Positions 51,964 through 61,208 of a DNA stretch of 64,000 nt are shown piece by piece; within the stretch, counting starts at the first letter, position 1, and the number at the start of each line of letters is the position of its first letter. The stretch is from assembly GCF_030817215.1 (NCBI RefSeq), contig NZ_JAUSZA010000001.1, positions 3,570,501-3,634,500 on the forward strand. The letters are read 5' to 3'. The position numbers were made by a program, and so were the translations under genes. The notes under the pieces are model-generated. The model saw nothing but the letters and a program-made list of their open reading frames with translations, was not told where the DNA came from and did not search any database. This stretch comes from Paenibacillus sp. V4I3. Lineage in GTDB: Bacteria > Bacillota > Bacilli > Paenibacillales > NBRC-103111.

Positions 51964-53247
51964 ATGAACAATTTACGTGAAGATGCTCTTCACATGCATA
52001 AAAAGTATACCGGAAAGCTGGAGGTTCTTGCCAAGGTTCCGGTAGGCACTGTCCGTGATTTGAGCCTTGCCTACTCCCCGGGAGTTGCAGAGCCTTGTAA
52101 AGAGATTTTTATTGAAAAAGATAAAGTATACGATTATACGATGAAAGGAAACCTGGTTGCCGTCGTTACCAATGGAACGGCTGTGCTCGGTTTAGGAAAT
52201 ATCGGTCCGCATGCGGCTATGCCTGTGATGGAGGGAAAGGCTTTGCTTTTCAAGGTATTTGCCGGTGTCGATGCGATTCCGATCTGTTTAGATACCATGG
52301 ATAAAGAGAAAGTGATTGAGACGGTCAAGCAGCTTTCACCTTCGTTCGGCGGAATTAATTTTGAAGACATCGCAGCCCCGGATTGTTTTGAAATTGAAGA
52401 GAGGTTGAAAAAGGAATGTGCCATTCCTGTTTTCCATGATGATCAGCATGGTACGGCTATTGTCATTGCGGCAGGATTAATCAATGCTCTCCAGTTAGTC
52501 GACAAAACGATGGACCAAATTCGTGTGGTTATTAATGGGGCAGGCGCAGCCGGTATAGCGGCCATGAAGCTTTTGGTACATATGGGTGCTAAGGATATCA
52601 TCGTATGCGATACGAAGGGCATTATTCATGAAGAAAGATAAGAAGGCATGAATCCATTCAAGCAGGAAATCGCACGGATGACGAATAAAGATAAGCTAAC
52701 AGGTAAGCTCGCCGATGCAGTGAGAGGAGCCGATGTTTTCATTGGTGTTTCTGCAGCAGGGGCTCTTATGAAAGAAATGGTCAGCTCCATGAACCGTGAT
52801 TCCATCATATTTGCAATGGCTAATCCGGTACCGGAAATTATGCCGGAGGAAGCGAAAGCCGCCGGAGCTGCGATCGTTGGGACGGGTCGCTCTGATTTTC
52901 CCAACCAAATCAACAATGTGTTGGCGTTTCCGGGCATTTTTCGCGGCGTACTGGATGTGCGTGCTAGAGAGATTAATGAGGCAATGAAACTAGCCGCTGT
53001 ATACGCCATTGCCGGTCTGGTTCCAGCGCATAAGTTGAACCGGGATTATGTGATTCCGCATCCGTTTGAACCGATGATTGCTTCCAATGTGGCTGCTGCC
53101 GTTGCTCAAGCAGCCATGGATACGGGGTGCGCACGCTTATACATCAATGCGGAAGAGGTTAAGGATAGAACAAAGAAACTGATCCGCAAAAACGATGCGG
53201 TAGGTTCGTATTTTTCTTGGTACGCAGACATGACAAAGGAAGAGTAG
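51964..53247 (+). pseudogene. Malic enzyme interrupted by an in-frame TAA stop
   Basis: The full frame would encode a normal malic enzyme of about 427 residues: AYSPGVAEPC, NGTAVLGLGNIGP, the metal/active site DIAAPDCFEIEE and VFHDDQHGTA, NAD motif INGAGAAGIAAMK, then GADVFIGVSAAG, MANPVPEI and NNVLAFPGIFRG. Codon 226 (52639-52641) is TAA where relatives have a polar codon before E-G-M-N-P. The frame continues unchanged, so this is a point mutation (or sequencing error), not a frameshift. Two fragments (225 residues, and 199 from ATG 52648) might be made, but the break is inside the NAD domain. In the operon it would turn malate into pyruvate after glutamate oxidation. Confidence 0.88.
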
Positions 53248-53334
53248 GCATTGTTTGGACTAGTTATGTGGGACTTGGTATTTCCAGGTCCTTTTTTCCA
53301 TTCGTTTATGGCATACATTCAAGGAGATGCTTAC

Positions 53335-53958
53335 ATGTCTTATTCGATCAAACTCATTAAAAAGCATATGCAAATAACGGCCGCTTGGTCTGGCGGAACG
53401 ACAACGCAGCTAGCTATATATCCTGAACACGCGGAGTATAATAAGCGGAATTTTTTATGGAGAATCAGCACGGCCAGCATTCAAGATGAGCAGTCTTTGT
53501 TTACCTGCCTTCCTGATTTTTGGAGAAAGCTTATGATCATAGAGGGAGAGGTGATTCTAGAATATGAAGGATCACAACAGGTGGGGTTAAAGCCCTACGA
53601 GCAGGAGAGCTTCAGCGGAGGATGGGTAACCCGGAGTATGGGGAAGGTAACAGACTTCAATCTCATCACAGCGGCGGGATGCCGGGGAGAATTAGAAGCT
53701 TTATTTATCAAAGATGGAACTTCTTTTGAAATCAAATGTCACACGGATGATGTGGAATTTTCACTAGTAACGGAAGCTTTTTATTGTACCGAGGGCCGAG
53801 TGAGATTTAATATAAATGAAGATCAGTCTCTTTGGTTAGAGAAAGGCGACTTCTGCGTATTATCATGGAGAGCTTTATTGGATAAGGTGAATGTTAGGAT
53901 AAGCCATTTTGGCAATGAATCTGCAGCATTTGTCATTCGTGCCCGTATTGTAAGTTGA
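53335..53958 (+). CDS. hutD: HutD-family cupin
   Basis: Encodes 207 residues from ATG 53335 with CAAGGAGATG upstream; an upstream in-frame start at 53251 lacks a ribosome site. The HutD bicupin pattern is visible: AAWSGGTTTQLAIYPEHAEY and LWRISTASIQDEQSLFTCLPD near the start, and FSGGWVTRSMGKVTDFNLI in the middle. HutD proteins occur in histidine utilisation operons of proteobacteria, bind formylglutamate-like ligands and affect fitness on histidine, but are less usual in Gram-positive bacteria. It lies between the malic enzyme and the sarcosine-oxidase-type gene. Confidence 0.86.
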   Translation: MSYSIKLIKKHMQITAAWSGGTTTQLAIYPEHAEYNKRNFLWRISTASIQDEQSLFTCLPDFWRKLMIIEGEVILEYEGSQQVGLKPYEQESFSGGWVTRSMGKVTDFNLITAAGCRGELEALFIKDGTSFEIKCHTDDVEFSLVTEAFYCTEGRVRFNINEDQSLWLEKGDFCVLSWRALLDKVNVRISHFGNESAAFVIRARIVS

Positions 53959-53981
53959 ATTTTTTCGGAGGAAGTGATGGA

Positions 53982-55115
53982 ATGATGAACTATGACGTAA
54001 TTATTGTTGGCGCAGGTTCGATGGGGATGGCTGCAGGTTACTACTTGACTCTTGCAGGGAAAAACGTTTTGCTGCTGGATTCATTTAACCCTCCGCACGA
54101 TCGCGGGGCACATCATGGCGATACCCGTATCATCAGGCATGCCTATGGGGAAGGGACGAGCTATGTCCCGTTAGCCCTCAGAGCCCAAAAGCTTTGGTTC
54201 GATCTAGAGCGAGAGTCGGGAAGAAAACTGTTCCACCAAACCGGGGTACTAAATGTAGGCACTCGTGATTCAACCTTTATACAACAAGTTGTTTCTAGCT
54301 CCGAAGCCTATTCTCTTCCGCTACAAACAGTTGATTCCAGTAACATTCATACCGTATGGCCTGGGATTTCGCTTCCAGAGGGCTACGTGGGCTGCTTCGA
54401 ATCGGAATCAGGTGTGCTTAAAAGCGAGGAATGTATTCGTGCTTATCGGGAACTGTTGGAACTTCATCACGTTACCATCGTAACGAATACATCTGTACAG
54501 GAATTATCTATCGATTCAGCCGGGGTGACGATTCAAACAGCCGATGAAAGTTATAAAGGACACGCCCTAATCGTTACAGCAGGGGCTTGGTCTTCTAAGC
54601 TGCTTCCTCTTATGAATATCCATCCACCGCTTGTTACCAAAAGAAAGACGTTTGCTTGGTTTGAAGCGGATGACTTTTTATTCGGTGAGGGACGCTTTCC
54701 GGCGTTTACGTTTGAAACCTCCTTGGGACATTATTATGGTTTTCCCAGTATGGGGGGAGCTGGTCTTAAGGTAGGACGTCATGATGGGGGACTTCGGATC
54801 AATCCGGATGAAGCCATTTCTGAGTTTGGGGCACTGCAGGAGGATGAAGAAGACTTACGAATGTTTTTAAGCCGGTTTATGCCTCTTGCCAATATGGAAT
54901 TGCGCAAGGGAAAAACCTGCACGTACACCCTCACTCCCGATGAAAATTTCATTATTGACACGCATCCAGAGTATCCACATATCGCCTTTGCTGCTGGATT
55001 TTCTGGACACGGGTTTAAGTTCAGCAGTGTTGTCGGTGAAATTTTATGCCAGTTAATTACGACAGGCAGAAGTGAGCATGACATTTCGTTATTTTCAATG
55101 AACCGGTTTAATTAA
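53982..55115 (+). CDS. Monomeric sarcosine oxidase / N-methyl-amino-acid oxidase family
   Basis: Encodes 377 residues from ATG 53982 (CGGAGGAAGTG before it; ATG 53985 is equally possible). FAD motif VGAGSMGMAAGYYL, then HHGDTRIIRHAYGEG and the covalent-flavin Cys in KTCTYTLTPDENFIID, followed by AAGFSGHGFKFS, are all characteristic of the monomeric sarcosine oxidase/N-methyltryptophan oxidase group. It oxidatively removes an N-methyl group (or oxidises a secondary amine), giving formaldehyde and H2O2. Its place at the end of a hut-like operon, 23 bp after hutD, is unexpected and suggests a methylated amino acid in the pathway. Confidence 0.92.
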   Translation: MMNYDVIIVGAGSMGMAAGYYLTLAGKNVLLLDSFNPPHDRGAHHGDTRIIRHAYGEGTSYVPLALRAQKLWFDLERESGRKLFHQTGVLNVGTRDSTFIQQVVSSSEAYSLPLQTVDSSNIHTVWPGISLPEGYVGCFESESGVLKSEECIRAYRELLELHHVTIVTNTSVQELSIDSAGVTIQTADESYKGHALIVTAGAWSSKLLPLMNIHPPLVTKRKTFAWFEADDFLFGEGRFPAFTFETSLGHYYGFPSMGGAGLKVGRHDGGLRINPDEAISEFGALQEDEEDLRMFLSRFMPLANMELRKGKTCTYTLTPDENFIIDTHPEYPHIAFAAGFSGHGFKFSSVVGEILCQLITTGRSEHDISLFSMNRFN

Positions 55116-55120
55116 AAGGA

Positions 55121-55160
55121 TGAGTCTTCGCTAGTTTTGCGCTAGTGAAGGCTCATTTTT
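55121..55160. terminator. Terminator between sarcosine-oxidase-type gene and the germination operon
   Basis: TGAGTCTTCGCTAG (55121-55134) and CTAGTGAAGGCTCA (55142-55155) pair with two mismatches, followed by TTTTTA. It lies between convergent operons. Confidence 0.85.
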
Positions 55161-55165
55161 AAGCA

Positions 55166-56281
55166 CTATATTCGACTAACCTGATCTTGCATGGTACGCT
55201 GCCGCTTTCTTGCCCAAGTTATAATGGCTAACAGGATAGGGATGATTGCGGTTGGGAGGAGTGACGAGAAGGGAAGTATTTTAAAGTTGTATTGGGCTAA
55301 ATCGCTCATCCTTGTATAACTAATCTGGGCTAAAGCATAGAACAATAATCCAGTTGGTAAAATAAAAGGTTTCGTCTCTTTGATCTTGAAAATTTGTTTG
55401 ATCACGAGTATAAAAACATAATGAAGCACAATAAGTTCAAATAAAGTGAATATGGTCCAGATCGCGATGATAAGAATTTCTATCCTTTCCATATATTCTC
55501 CGAACTTAACTAATTGAATGGTTGTGAAAAAGGGGAACGCAGACAATTTGGTTAAATGTATGCCAAGCGCACCGAACGTCAAATAACTTGCCATTAATAA
55601 ATAAATGCCTGATAAAACTACTGCTGCTGCTAAATTTACGAATGTTTTTTTTGTGTTTTTCACCCTTGATAGAAGAAAACCGAAAACAACAGCTTTTCCA
55701 AATGGAAAACCGAAAGAGAGCACCCCTCCATAAATGATTACGGAAAGTTTGCTTTGTAACATGGGTAGGAAAGGATTAATCTCCACTTCACGCAGAATAA
55801 ACAAACTAACGATGCAGATACACACAATGAAAAATGGAAGAATTAATTGAACCGTGCGGACTAAAGTACCTAAACCTAAATAAATGGAATAGGAACTAAC
55901 CAACACGATGAGTATAATTAAGACGTTAGGCGCAGTGTTTGGAAGGATAGCCGTCGTATAGAACCAAGAAATAGCACGATAAGCCAACACACCATTTTCA
56001 AGGAAATAGATAAGATAGATGACAAGTGCGAGTTTGGCAAACCATTTCCCCAACAATTTTTCGCACGCCTCCGCCATACTTAATTGAGGATGCTGCGTTT
56101 GAACAAAAGTTAAAAGCCATAAGACCCCTATTGAAATTACAATAGCCAGAAGATTTGACATCCACACATCCTGCTTGACCAGCTTCGCTTCGATTAAAAA
56201 CAAAGTTGAGAATCCGGACAAGAAACTAAAACAGAGAAATCCTAACTGACCATGATTGATTTTTTCCGGATCGGTCATCAT
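55166..56281 (-). CDS. Spore germination receptor B subunit (GerAB family permease)
   Basis: Encodes 371 residues with about 10 membrane helices; the opening KINHGQLGFLCFSFLSGFSTL and the segments LAVVIYLIYFLENGVLAYR and FPFGKAVVFGFLLSR fit the GerAB/APC family. It is the last gene of an A-C-D-B receptor operon and its start overlaps the preceding small gene by one base. As receptor subunit in the spore inner membrane it would bind a nutrient germinant. A complete set of partners (A, C, D) is encoded next to it. Confidence 0.92.
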   Translation of the reverse strand: MMTDPEKINHGQLGFLCFSFLSGFSTLFLIEAKLVKQDVWMSNLLAIVISIGVLWLLTFVQTQHPQLSMAEACEKLLGKWFAKLALVIYLIYFLENGVLAYRAISWFYTTAILPNTAPNVLIILIVLVSSYSIYLGLGTLVRTVQLILPFFIVCICIVSLFILREVEINPFLPMLQSKLSVIIYGGVLSFGFPFGKAVVFGFLLSRVKNTKKTFVNLAAAVVLSGIYLLMASYLTFGALGIHLTKLSAFPFFTTIQLVKFGEYMERIEILIIAIWTIFTLFELIVLHYVFILVIKQIFKIKETKPFILPTGLLFYALAQISYTRMSDLAQYNFKILPFSSLLPTAIIPILLAIITWARKRQRTMQDQVSRI

Positions 56282-56526
56282 TAATCCTCCATTCGAATTT
56301 TTAAAATGTTTATCATGTAATCGGAGATTGGACCATAAATAAACTTGCCTAAGGACTCTATGGTTAGTTTGGAAGAACTCATGAAGGGATTTAAATAAAC
56401 GATAATAACGAGATAAAACAACAGAAGGACAATGGCATCCGTTTTAGCTTGTTGTTTCCATACCCGTATAAATCCCTTGAACCCTAAACAAATAGCAAGT
56501 AAGAGGAGCGCGTTATTAAGAAGCAT
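56281..56526 (-). CDS. Small two-helix membrane protein, germination receptor D-subunit type
   Basis: Encodes 81 residues with two hydrophobic segments (about 2-18 and 30-48) and a charged tail. Its size, two-helix layout and place between C and B receptor genes match the D subunits known to accompany many GerA-type receptors and to modulate germinant response. Sequence conservation of D subunits is low, so the call depends mainly on context. It touches both neighbours (1-bp overlap with gerB, adjacent to gerC). Confidence 0.75.
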   Translation of the reverse strand: MLLNNALLLLAICLGFKGFIRVWKQQAKTDAIVLLLFYLVIIVYLNPFMSSSKLTIESLGKFIYGPISDYMINILKIRMED

Positions 56527-57684
56527 TTACTGGTCACCTATGATTTGGGTCATGCCCAGTTTTTCAATTTTGACATCGACATGAACAGGAATGGACATTG
56601 TCGGATATACATGAACCCATTCATTTTTCAACTTTTTCCATTCTTTTGGGTGATGCTGGATGAAATGGTCGGAAATCCCGAGAAGGTCTACTTTCAGATC
56701 TTGTTGAAAATGTGTTAAGCAATCATGAATGATTTTCTCCAAATGCTTGGAGGTAACTTGTTCCAGTTGAGCAAATATAACCGGATCGCTGAGTGCAAGA
56801 TGTTGATTTATTTCACCCAAGGTTGCTTTGAAATTCAACTGAACATCTAATTTAGGCTTGCCCTTGATGAAATCGCTTTGAATTTCTCTTTTTGAGATTC
56901 GAAGAAAACAGGTCACTTTCGTGGATTTGTAATCCAAGGTTTCTGTAAATTCATAGTTTTTCCATTTACTTTTCTCAGATAACCAATGGACAACCCGCAC
57001 TTCATTTCCATCCAGCCAGTCAACGAATTTCCCTTTGTTAATAACAGCTCCGCCATTTAAAAGCAGAGATGATGGAGAAGTATTAGATTTTTGTGACGCA
57101 AATATTCTGCCTAAAACAAAGCCCCTGTATGGATTAGTGTAGCGGTCGGCCACTTTATGTATCATCAGACTGTAGCTCTTGCCCCACTCTTTTTCATTTC
57201 GGACGATCCCCAGCAGCACATTCGAAGTCAGTTCGCTAATATTGGTTTTTCTTTTCAGTAAATCCTCCGCTTTTCCCTCACTAACAAGTAGGTGACCTGT
57301 TATGCGAATTTGACGGTTTCTTGTTAGGAAATCTACGACATCATAAAGGGAATGACGTGCTGCAGCTTCACCTACAATAAAGAATTTATTATGCTGCCAT
57401 ACCAAGGATTTACCTACACGGTTACGCAAATTTCTTGCCGCATCCACTATCGAATCTCCAACTGCACTATCCACCAACTCCGTTGGTTTACCTGTTTTCT
57501 CCGTACTTGTCGTTGCGGGTAAAATACAATAGATCGTAAATACATATTTATTACTTTCCTTGTCATAATCAATACCAGTTGCCATAACTAAATCAATATC
57601 GCTGATTTCCTTAATATCAGGTGAACAGCCAACTAATAATGAAAGGATTGAACACATAGCCAGGAACCTTTTAACGTTCTTCAT
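56527..57684 (-). CDS. Spore germination receptor C subunit lipoprotein (GerAC family)
   Basis: Encodes 385 residues from ATG 57684. The signal peptide ends in the lipobox LLVGCSPD followed by IKEISDIDLVMATGIDYD, the common GerAC opening. C-terminal features include LKVDLLGISDHF and P-K-E-W-K-K-L. GAAGGCGAGGGG lies before the ATG; TTG 57705 is a less likely start. The coding region overlaps the end of the gerA-type gene by 14 bases, so translation is coupled. Confidence 0.93.
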   Translation of the reverse strand: MKNVKRFLAMCSILSLLVGCSPDIKEISDIDLVMATGIDYDKESNKYVFTIYCILPATTSTEKTGKPTELVDSAVGDSIVDAARNLRNRVGKSLVWQHNKFFIVGEAAARHSLYDVVDFLTRNRQIRITGHLLVSEGKAEDLLKRKTNISELTSNVLLGIVRNEKEWGKSYSLMIHKVADRYTNPYRGFVLGRIFASQKSNTSPSSLLLNGGAVINKGKFVDWLDGNEVRVVHWLSEKSKWKNYEFTETLDYKSTKVTCFLRISKREIQSDFIKGKPKLDVQLNFKATLGEINQHLALSDPVIFAQLEQVTSKHLEKIIHDCLTHFQQDLKVDLLGISDHFIQHHPKEWKKLKNEWVHVYPTMSIPVHVDVKIEKLGMTQIIGDQ

Positions 57685-59185
57685 ACCCCTCGCCTTCAAT
57701 TCCAAAAATAAATTTCCCCTTCACCTTTGCCGTACGATCTGATTTCTTCTTATACGATGAGTCACTTCGATATCGGGCCGGCAGGAGGATAAATTTCTTA
57801 AATGTATTTTTTAAGCTTTCAGAATCGACCGGTTCTAAGAATGGTACTCCACAGAACCGTAAGGAACATAGATGCAAAAGGATTGCGAACAATCCCAGAG
57901 AGAGCCCAAAGACACCGGTAGAAGCTGCAAGAAGCATAAGAGGAAACCGTAACATTCGCAAAGCAATGGCTGTACTAAATGATGGAATTGTAAAGGATGC
58001 AATTCCAGTCATGGCAACTACGATCACAACTGGACGGGAAACGATTCCCGATTGTACCGCTGCTTCTCCAATGATGAGAGCACCTACGATACTGACAGAT
58101 TGACCGACAGCGCGAGGCAGCCGCAAGCTGGCTTCACGCAGCACCTCGAACGCCACCTCCATGATGAAAGCCTCGATAAAACTCGGAAAAGGGATCCCCG
58201 CTTTGGCAGAAAGGAAGGCCATCATTAGCGGAGTAGGGACCATTTCCAGATGGAACGTAGTCAAGGCGATATATAAGGAAGGCCCAAACAAGGAAGTAAA
58301 CAGAGTGATCAACCGTATTAAGCGCAAAAAATTAGCAAAATAGAATCTTTCGTAAAGATCTTCACTGGGATGCATCATCTCGAAAAATGAGCTGGGGGCA
58401 ATTAAAGCGATCGGAGTCCCATCCGTTATGATCACGATTTTCCCTCTGTTCAGGGCGGTAACAATTCGATCGGGGCGTTCCGTATTTAGAATCTGAGGGA
58501 AAGGCGAAAACGTACTGTCCTGAATCCATTCCTCTATTTGTGCACTATCTACTAGAATATTCAAGTCTATCGCTTCGAGTTTTCTCTTCAATTTTTCTAA
58601 TATGGTATGATCAACCTGATTATCGAGATACAAGACGGATACTTTTGTTTGACTTCGTCGTCCAATGATATAGGATTTCGATTTCAAATCCGATGTCTTC
58701 AGTCTTCTATAAACCATCCCCAAATTAATTTGCAAATCTTCGGTGAACCCCTCACGTGGCCCACGTACGTTGACTTCAAGCTTTGGTTCGTCTATCGCGC
58801 GTGTCTCATATCCGGGCAGCATCATTCCGTATGACTCAGAGCGACCTTCAATAAAAATAACGAAGCCAGCATCCGTAACCATGCTCACGACCGCATCTAA
58901 ATTCGGCAATAGTCTAACTGCGCCTAGCGAGTATAACGATCCTGTAATCGCCTCATCCACTTGTCCCTTCCAGTAAAGAAGATCTTCCGACATTTTACGG
59001 ATGATTTGTTGATTCAATATGTTTTCATCAACAAGGATATTTAAGTAAATGATAGACGCTAACGATTGACCGTCATTTTTGGTGATGTTTCTGACAACTA
59101 GATATTCATTTTGACTAAAATATTGCAATAATTTCTCAAGATTTTGGGAAACGGAAGTACTGATGGGTTCCTGTTTTAGTTCCAT
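57671..59185 (-). CDS. Spore germination receptor A subunit (GerAA/SpoVAF family)
   Basis: Encodes 504 residues. The N-terminal hydrophilic domain (about 1-260; for example DLLYWKGQVDEAITGSLYSL, VRGPREGFTEDLQINLGMVYRRLK) is followed by five membrane helices starting with the conserved PSLYIALTTFHLEMVPTPL and containing IGEAAVQSGIVSRPVVIVV. This is the standard A-subunit layout. First gene of the A-C-D-B receptor operon, with GAGGGG-type ribosome site. Such operons are normally read by sigma-G in the forespore; I could not find a convincing sigma-G promoter by eye. Confidence 0.94.
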   Translation of the reverse strand: MELKQEPISTSVSQNLEKLLQYFSQNEYLVVRNITKNDGQSLASIIYLNILVDENILNQQIIRKMSEDLLYWKGQVDEAITGSLYSLGAVRLLPNLDAVVSMVTDAGFVIFIEGRSESYGMMLPGYETRAIDEPKLEVNVRGPREGFTEDLQINLGMVYRRLKTSDLKSKSYIIGRRSQTKVSVLYLDNQVDHTILEKLKRKLEAIDLNILVDSAQIEEWIQDSTFSPFPQILNTERPDRIVTALNRGKIVIITDGTPIALIAPSSFFEMMHPSEDLYERFYFANFLRLIRLITLFTSLFGPSLYIALTTFHLEMVPTPLMMAFLSAKAGIPFPSFIEAFIMEVAFEVLREASLRLPRAVGQSVSIVGALIIGEAAVQSGIVSRPVVIVVAMTGIASFTIPSFSTAIALRMLRFPLMLLAASTGVFGLSLGLFAILLHLCSLRFCGVPFLEPVDSESLKNTFKKFILLPARYRSDSSYKKKSDRTAKVKGKFIFGIEGEGYEER

Positions 59186-59402
59186 TTTCCAATCCCCTCA
59201 AAGTGAAATGATCTTAGGTCAAATCGGAAACATTTCATAATAAAGAAATTATTCACTTTACTTCCTAGAATTATGCAAAAACAATTTGAACAATAACTCC
59301 GACACCTCATTGGATGTGTTTTTTTGTTGACAAACCCCAGCTGCTAGGCGTTATATGGATGTAATTAACTAGCGATGGTTGAGCAGACTGAGGGGGTTTA
59401 CG

Positions 59403-61208
59403 ATGTTCTATTCGCTCAAAAACCGATTGATCGTTTTTTTCGTGGTTTTGTTGTTCGTTTCGTTCGGGACGATGTCCTATCTTTTTTTCACGGAGTCCCG
59501 CTCCATTATTCGCTCCTATATCGAGTCGTCAGCCTATGAAAAGATGGACGAATATGGGTCGTTCGTCAATATGGCGCTTGTGCAAATCTACGATGTTTCC
59601 TCGATTGTGTTTAATAGCAGCACAACGAATAGTTGGGATACTGCGCTCTCTGATCCGGCTTTGCCCGCAGGCGAGAAGATGCTCGCGAACATTAATTTAA
59701 GCAAGTTTTTGACACAGACGACGAACAATTATTCGATTGTATCGTCGGTCACCGTGTATCAGCAAGAGGGGATGTGGATCTCCTCGGATAATCAGATCAC
59801 CAATGATACATCGTTCAAGAGTGAGCAGTGGTATGATCATTTTAAAACAAGAAGAATCCAATGGGTATCCGCTCATCAAGACCCGGTTGAGGTAAGACGC
59901 TCGAAACCATTTGACGTGCTGAGTTTATTGCTTCCTATCGGCACTTTTGAGCCCTCTCAATCCAAAAATATGATGAAAATCAATGTAAAATCCGAATTCT
60001 TTCTCGAACCGCTAAGTCGGATTCATCTTGGAGAGAAAGGCACGATATTCCTGTTGGATGGGCAGGGAGATTCTGTTTTAGGCCAACAGGAATATGCTTC
60101 CTCCCATCCGGAGGCAGCGAAACAAATGGAGGCAATCCGCGCGAACCATCTCCAGAATGGGGTTGTCTACTTAAAGAATGAGCATGGCACTAAAGACATT
60201 CTCGTCTATAAAAAGCTGAAGCTTAATAATTGGCTGCTGGTCGGCATTGTGCCTGAAGCTGATCTATACGGCAAGCTTTACAAGCTTCGAACGAGCATCC
60301 TGATCTTCGCATCATTATTGCTTGTTGCAGCCATTGCTACTGCGATATGGCTTTCGCATGGGATTTCCAAACCGCTCTCTCGGCTCGCCTCCGCGATGCG
60401 TTATGTGCAGATGGGCGATTTCCACGCCGCAGAGAATCGGATTCCGGCCGAGGCAAGAGTTCGGAATGAAGTCGGCTATGTGACGACAACGTTCAGGAAC
60501 ATGGTGAGTCAGTTAAGACACCATATTACGACGGAATTTGAGCTAAAGCTGCTTAGGCAGCAAGCAGAGTATAAAGCGTTATTGATGCAAATTAATCCTC
60601 ACTTTCTATTTAACACGTTAGAACTGCTAAGCAGTCTGGCGATGCAGCATCGCACACAAGATACTGTGAGAGTGATTGAATCTCTTGGGAAAATGATGCG
60701 CTTCTCTCTAAGAATCAGCGATGATCTGATACCGCTGGAAGAAGAACTGAAATATGTACGTCATTATGTGTCTATCTTGCAAATCCGATTTGCCGAACGA
60801 CTTCAAATTATTATTGAGGAAGACGAAAATATGCGTCAATGCGTCATACCTAAATTCATTTTGCAGCCTTTAATTGAAAATGCCGTGAAGTACAGCTTTA
60901 GGGAACAAGCAGAGGCTAACGTGATTATAAGAGTACGACATGAACATAACCGACTCATCCTTTCCGTTACGGATAACGGTCCCGGGATTCCAGAGGAACT
61001 GGCACAGCAACTGAGAACGGAATCGTTAACCTCGCAGTTTGAGCAAATATTGAACAGCCGATCACAGCAGATCGGATTACGCAATGTCTTAGCTAGATGC
61101 CAACTTTATTATGGGCCGTTGTTTGCTTTTGAGATCGTTTCCACAAAGGAGCATGGGACCTATATAGCACTTACTTTGCCGCTGCAAGGAGGAACGATAG
61201 ATGTATAG
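59403..61208 (+). CDS. YesM-type sensor histidine kinase
   Basis: Encodes 601 residues from ATG 59403 with TGAGGGGGT upstream. Membrane helices at about 10-30 and 293-313 flank an extracellular sensor domain; then HAMP (ISKPLSRLASAMRYVQMGDF), His_kinase motif INPHFLFNTLELLSS with the phosphoacceptor His, N box PLIENAVKYSF and G box DNGPGIPEE. It overlaps the response regulator gene by 8 bases. It probably senses a carbohydrate and controls the ABC transporter that follows. Confidence 0.95.
   Translation: MFYSLKNRLIVFFVVLLFVSFGTMSYLFFTESRSIIRSYIESSAYEKMDEYGSFVNMALVQIYDVSSIVFNSSTTNSWDTALSDPALPAGEKMLANINLSKFLTQTTNNYSIVSSVTVYQQEGMWISSDNQITNDTSFKSEQWYDHFKTRRIQWVSAHQDPVEVRRSKPFDVLSLLLPIGTFEPSQSKNMMKINVKSEFFLEPLSRIHLGEKGTIFLLDGQGDSVLGQQEYASSHPEAAKQMEAIRANHLQNGVVYLKNEHGTKDILVYKKLKLNNWLLVGIVPEADLYGKLYKLRTSILIFASLLLVAAIATAIWLSHGISKPLSRLASAMRYVQMGDFHAAENRIPAEARVRNEVGYVTTTFRNMVSQLRHHITTEFELKLLRQQAEYKALLMQINPHFLFNTLELLSSLAMQHRTQDTVRVIESLGKMMRFSLRISDDLIPLEEELKYVRHYVSILQIRFAERLQIIIEEDENMRQCVIPKFILQPLIENAVKYSFREQAEANVIIRVRHEHNRLILSVTDNGPGIPEELAQQLRTESLTSQFEQILNSRSQQIGLRNVLARCQLYYGPLFAFEIVSTKEHGTYIALTLPLQGGTIDV

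Noticed and set aside
59216-59290. Sigma-G promoter for the A-C-D-B germination operon
   Set aside because: TGAATA-like and CATAATT-like elements exist on the minus strand but not at the required spacing; left unassigned.
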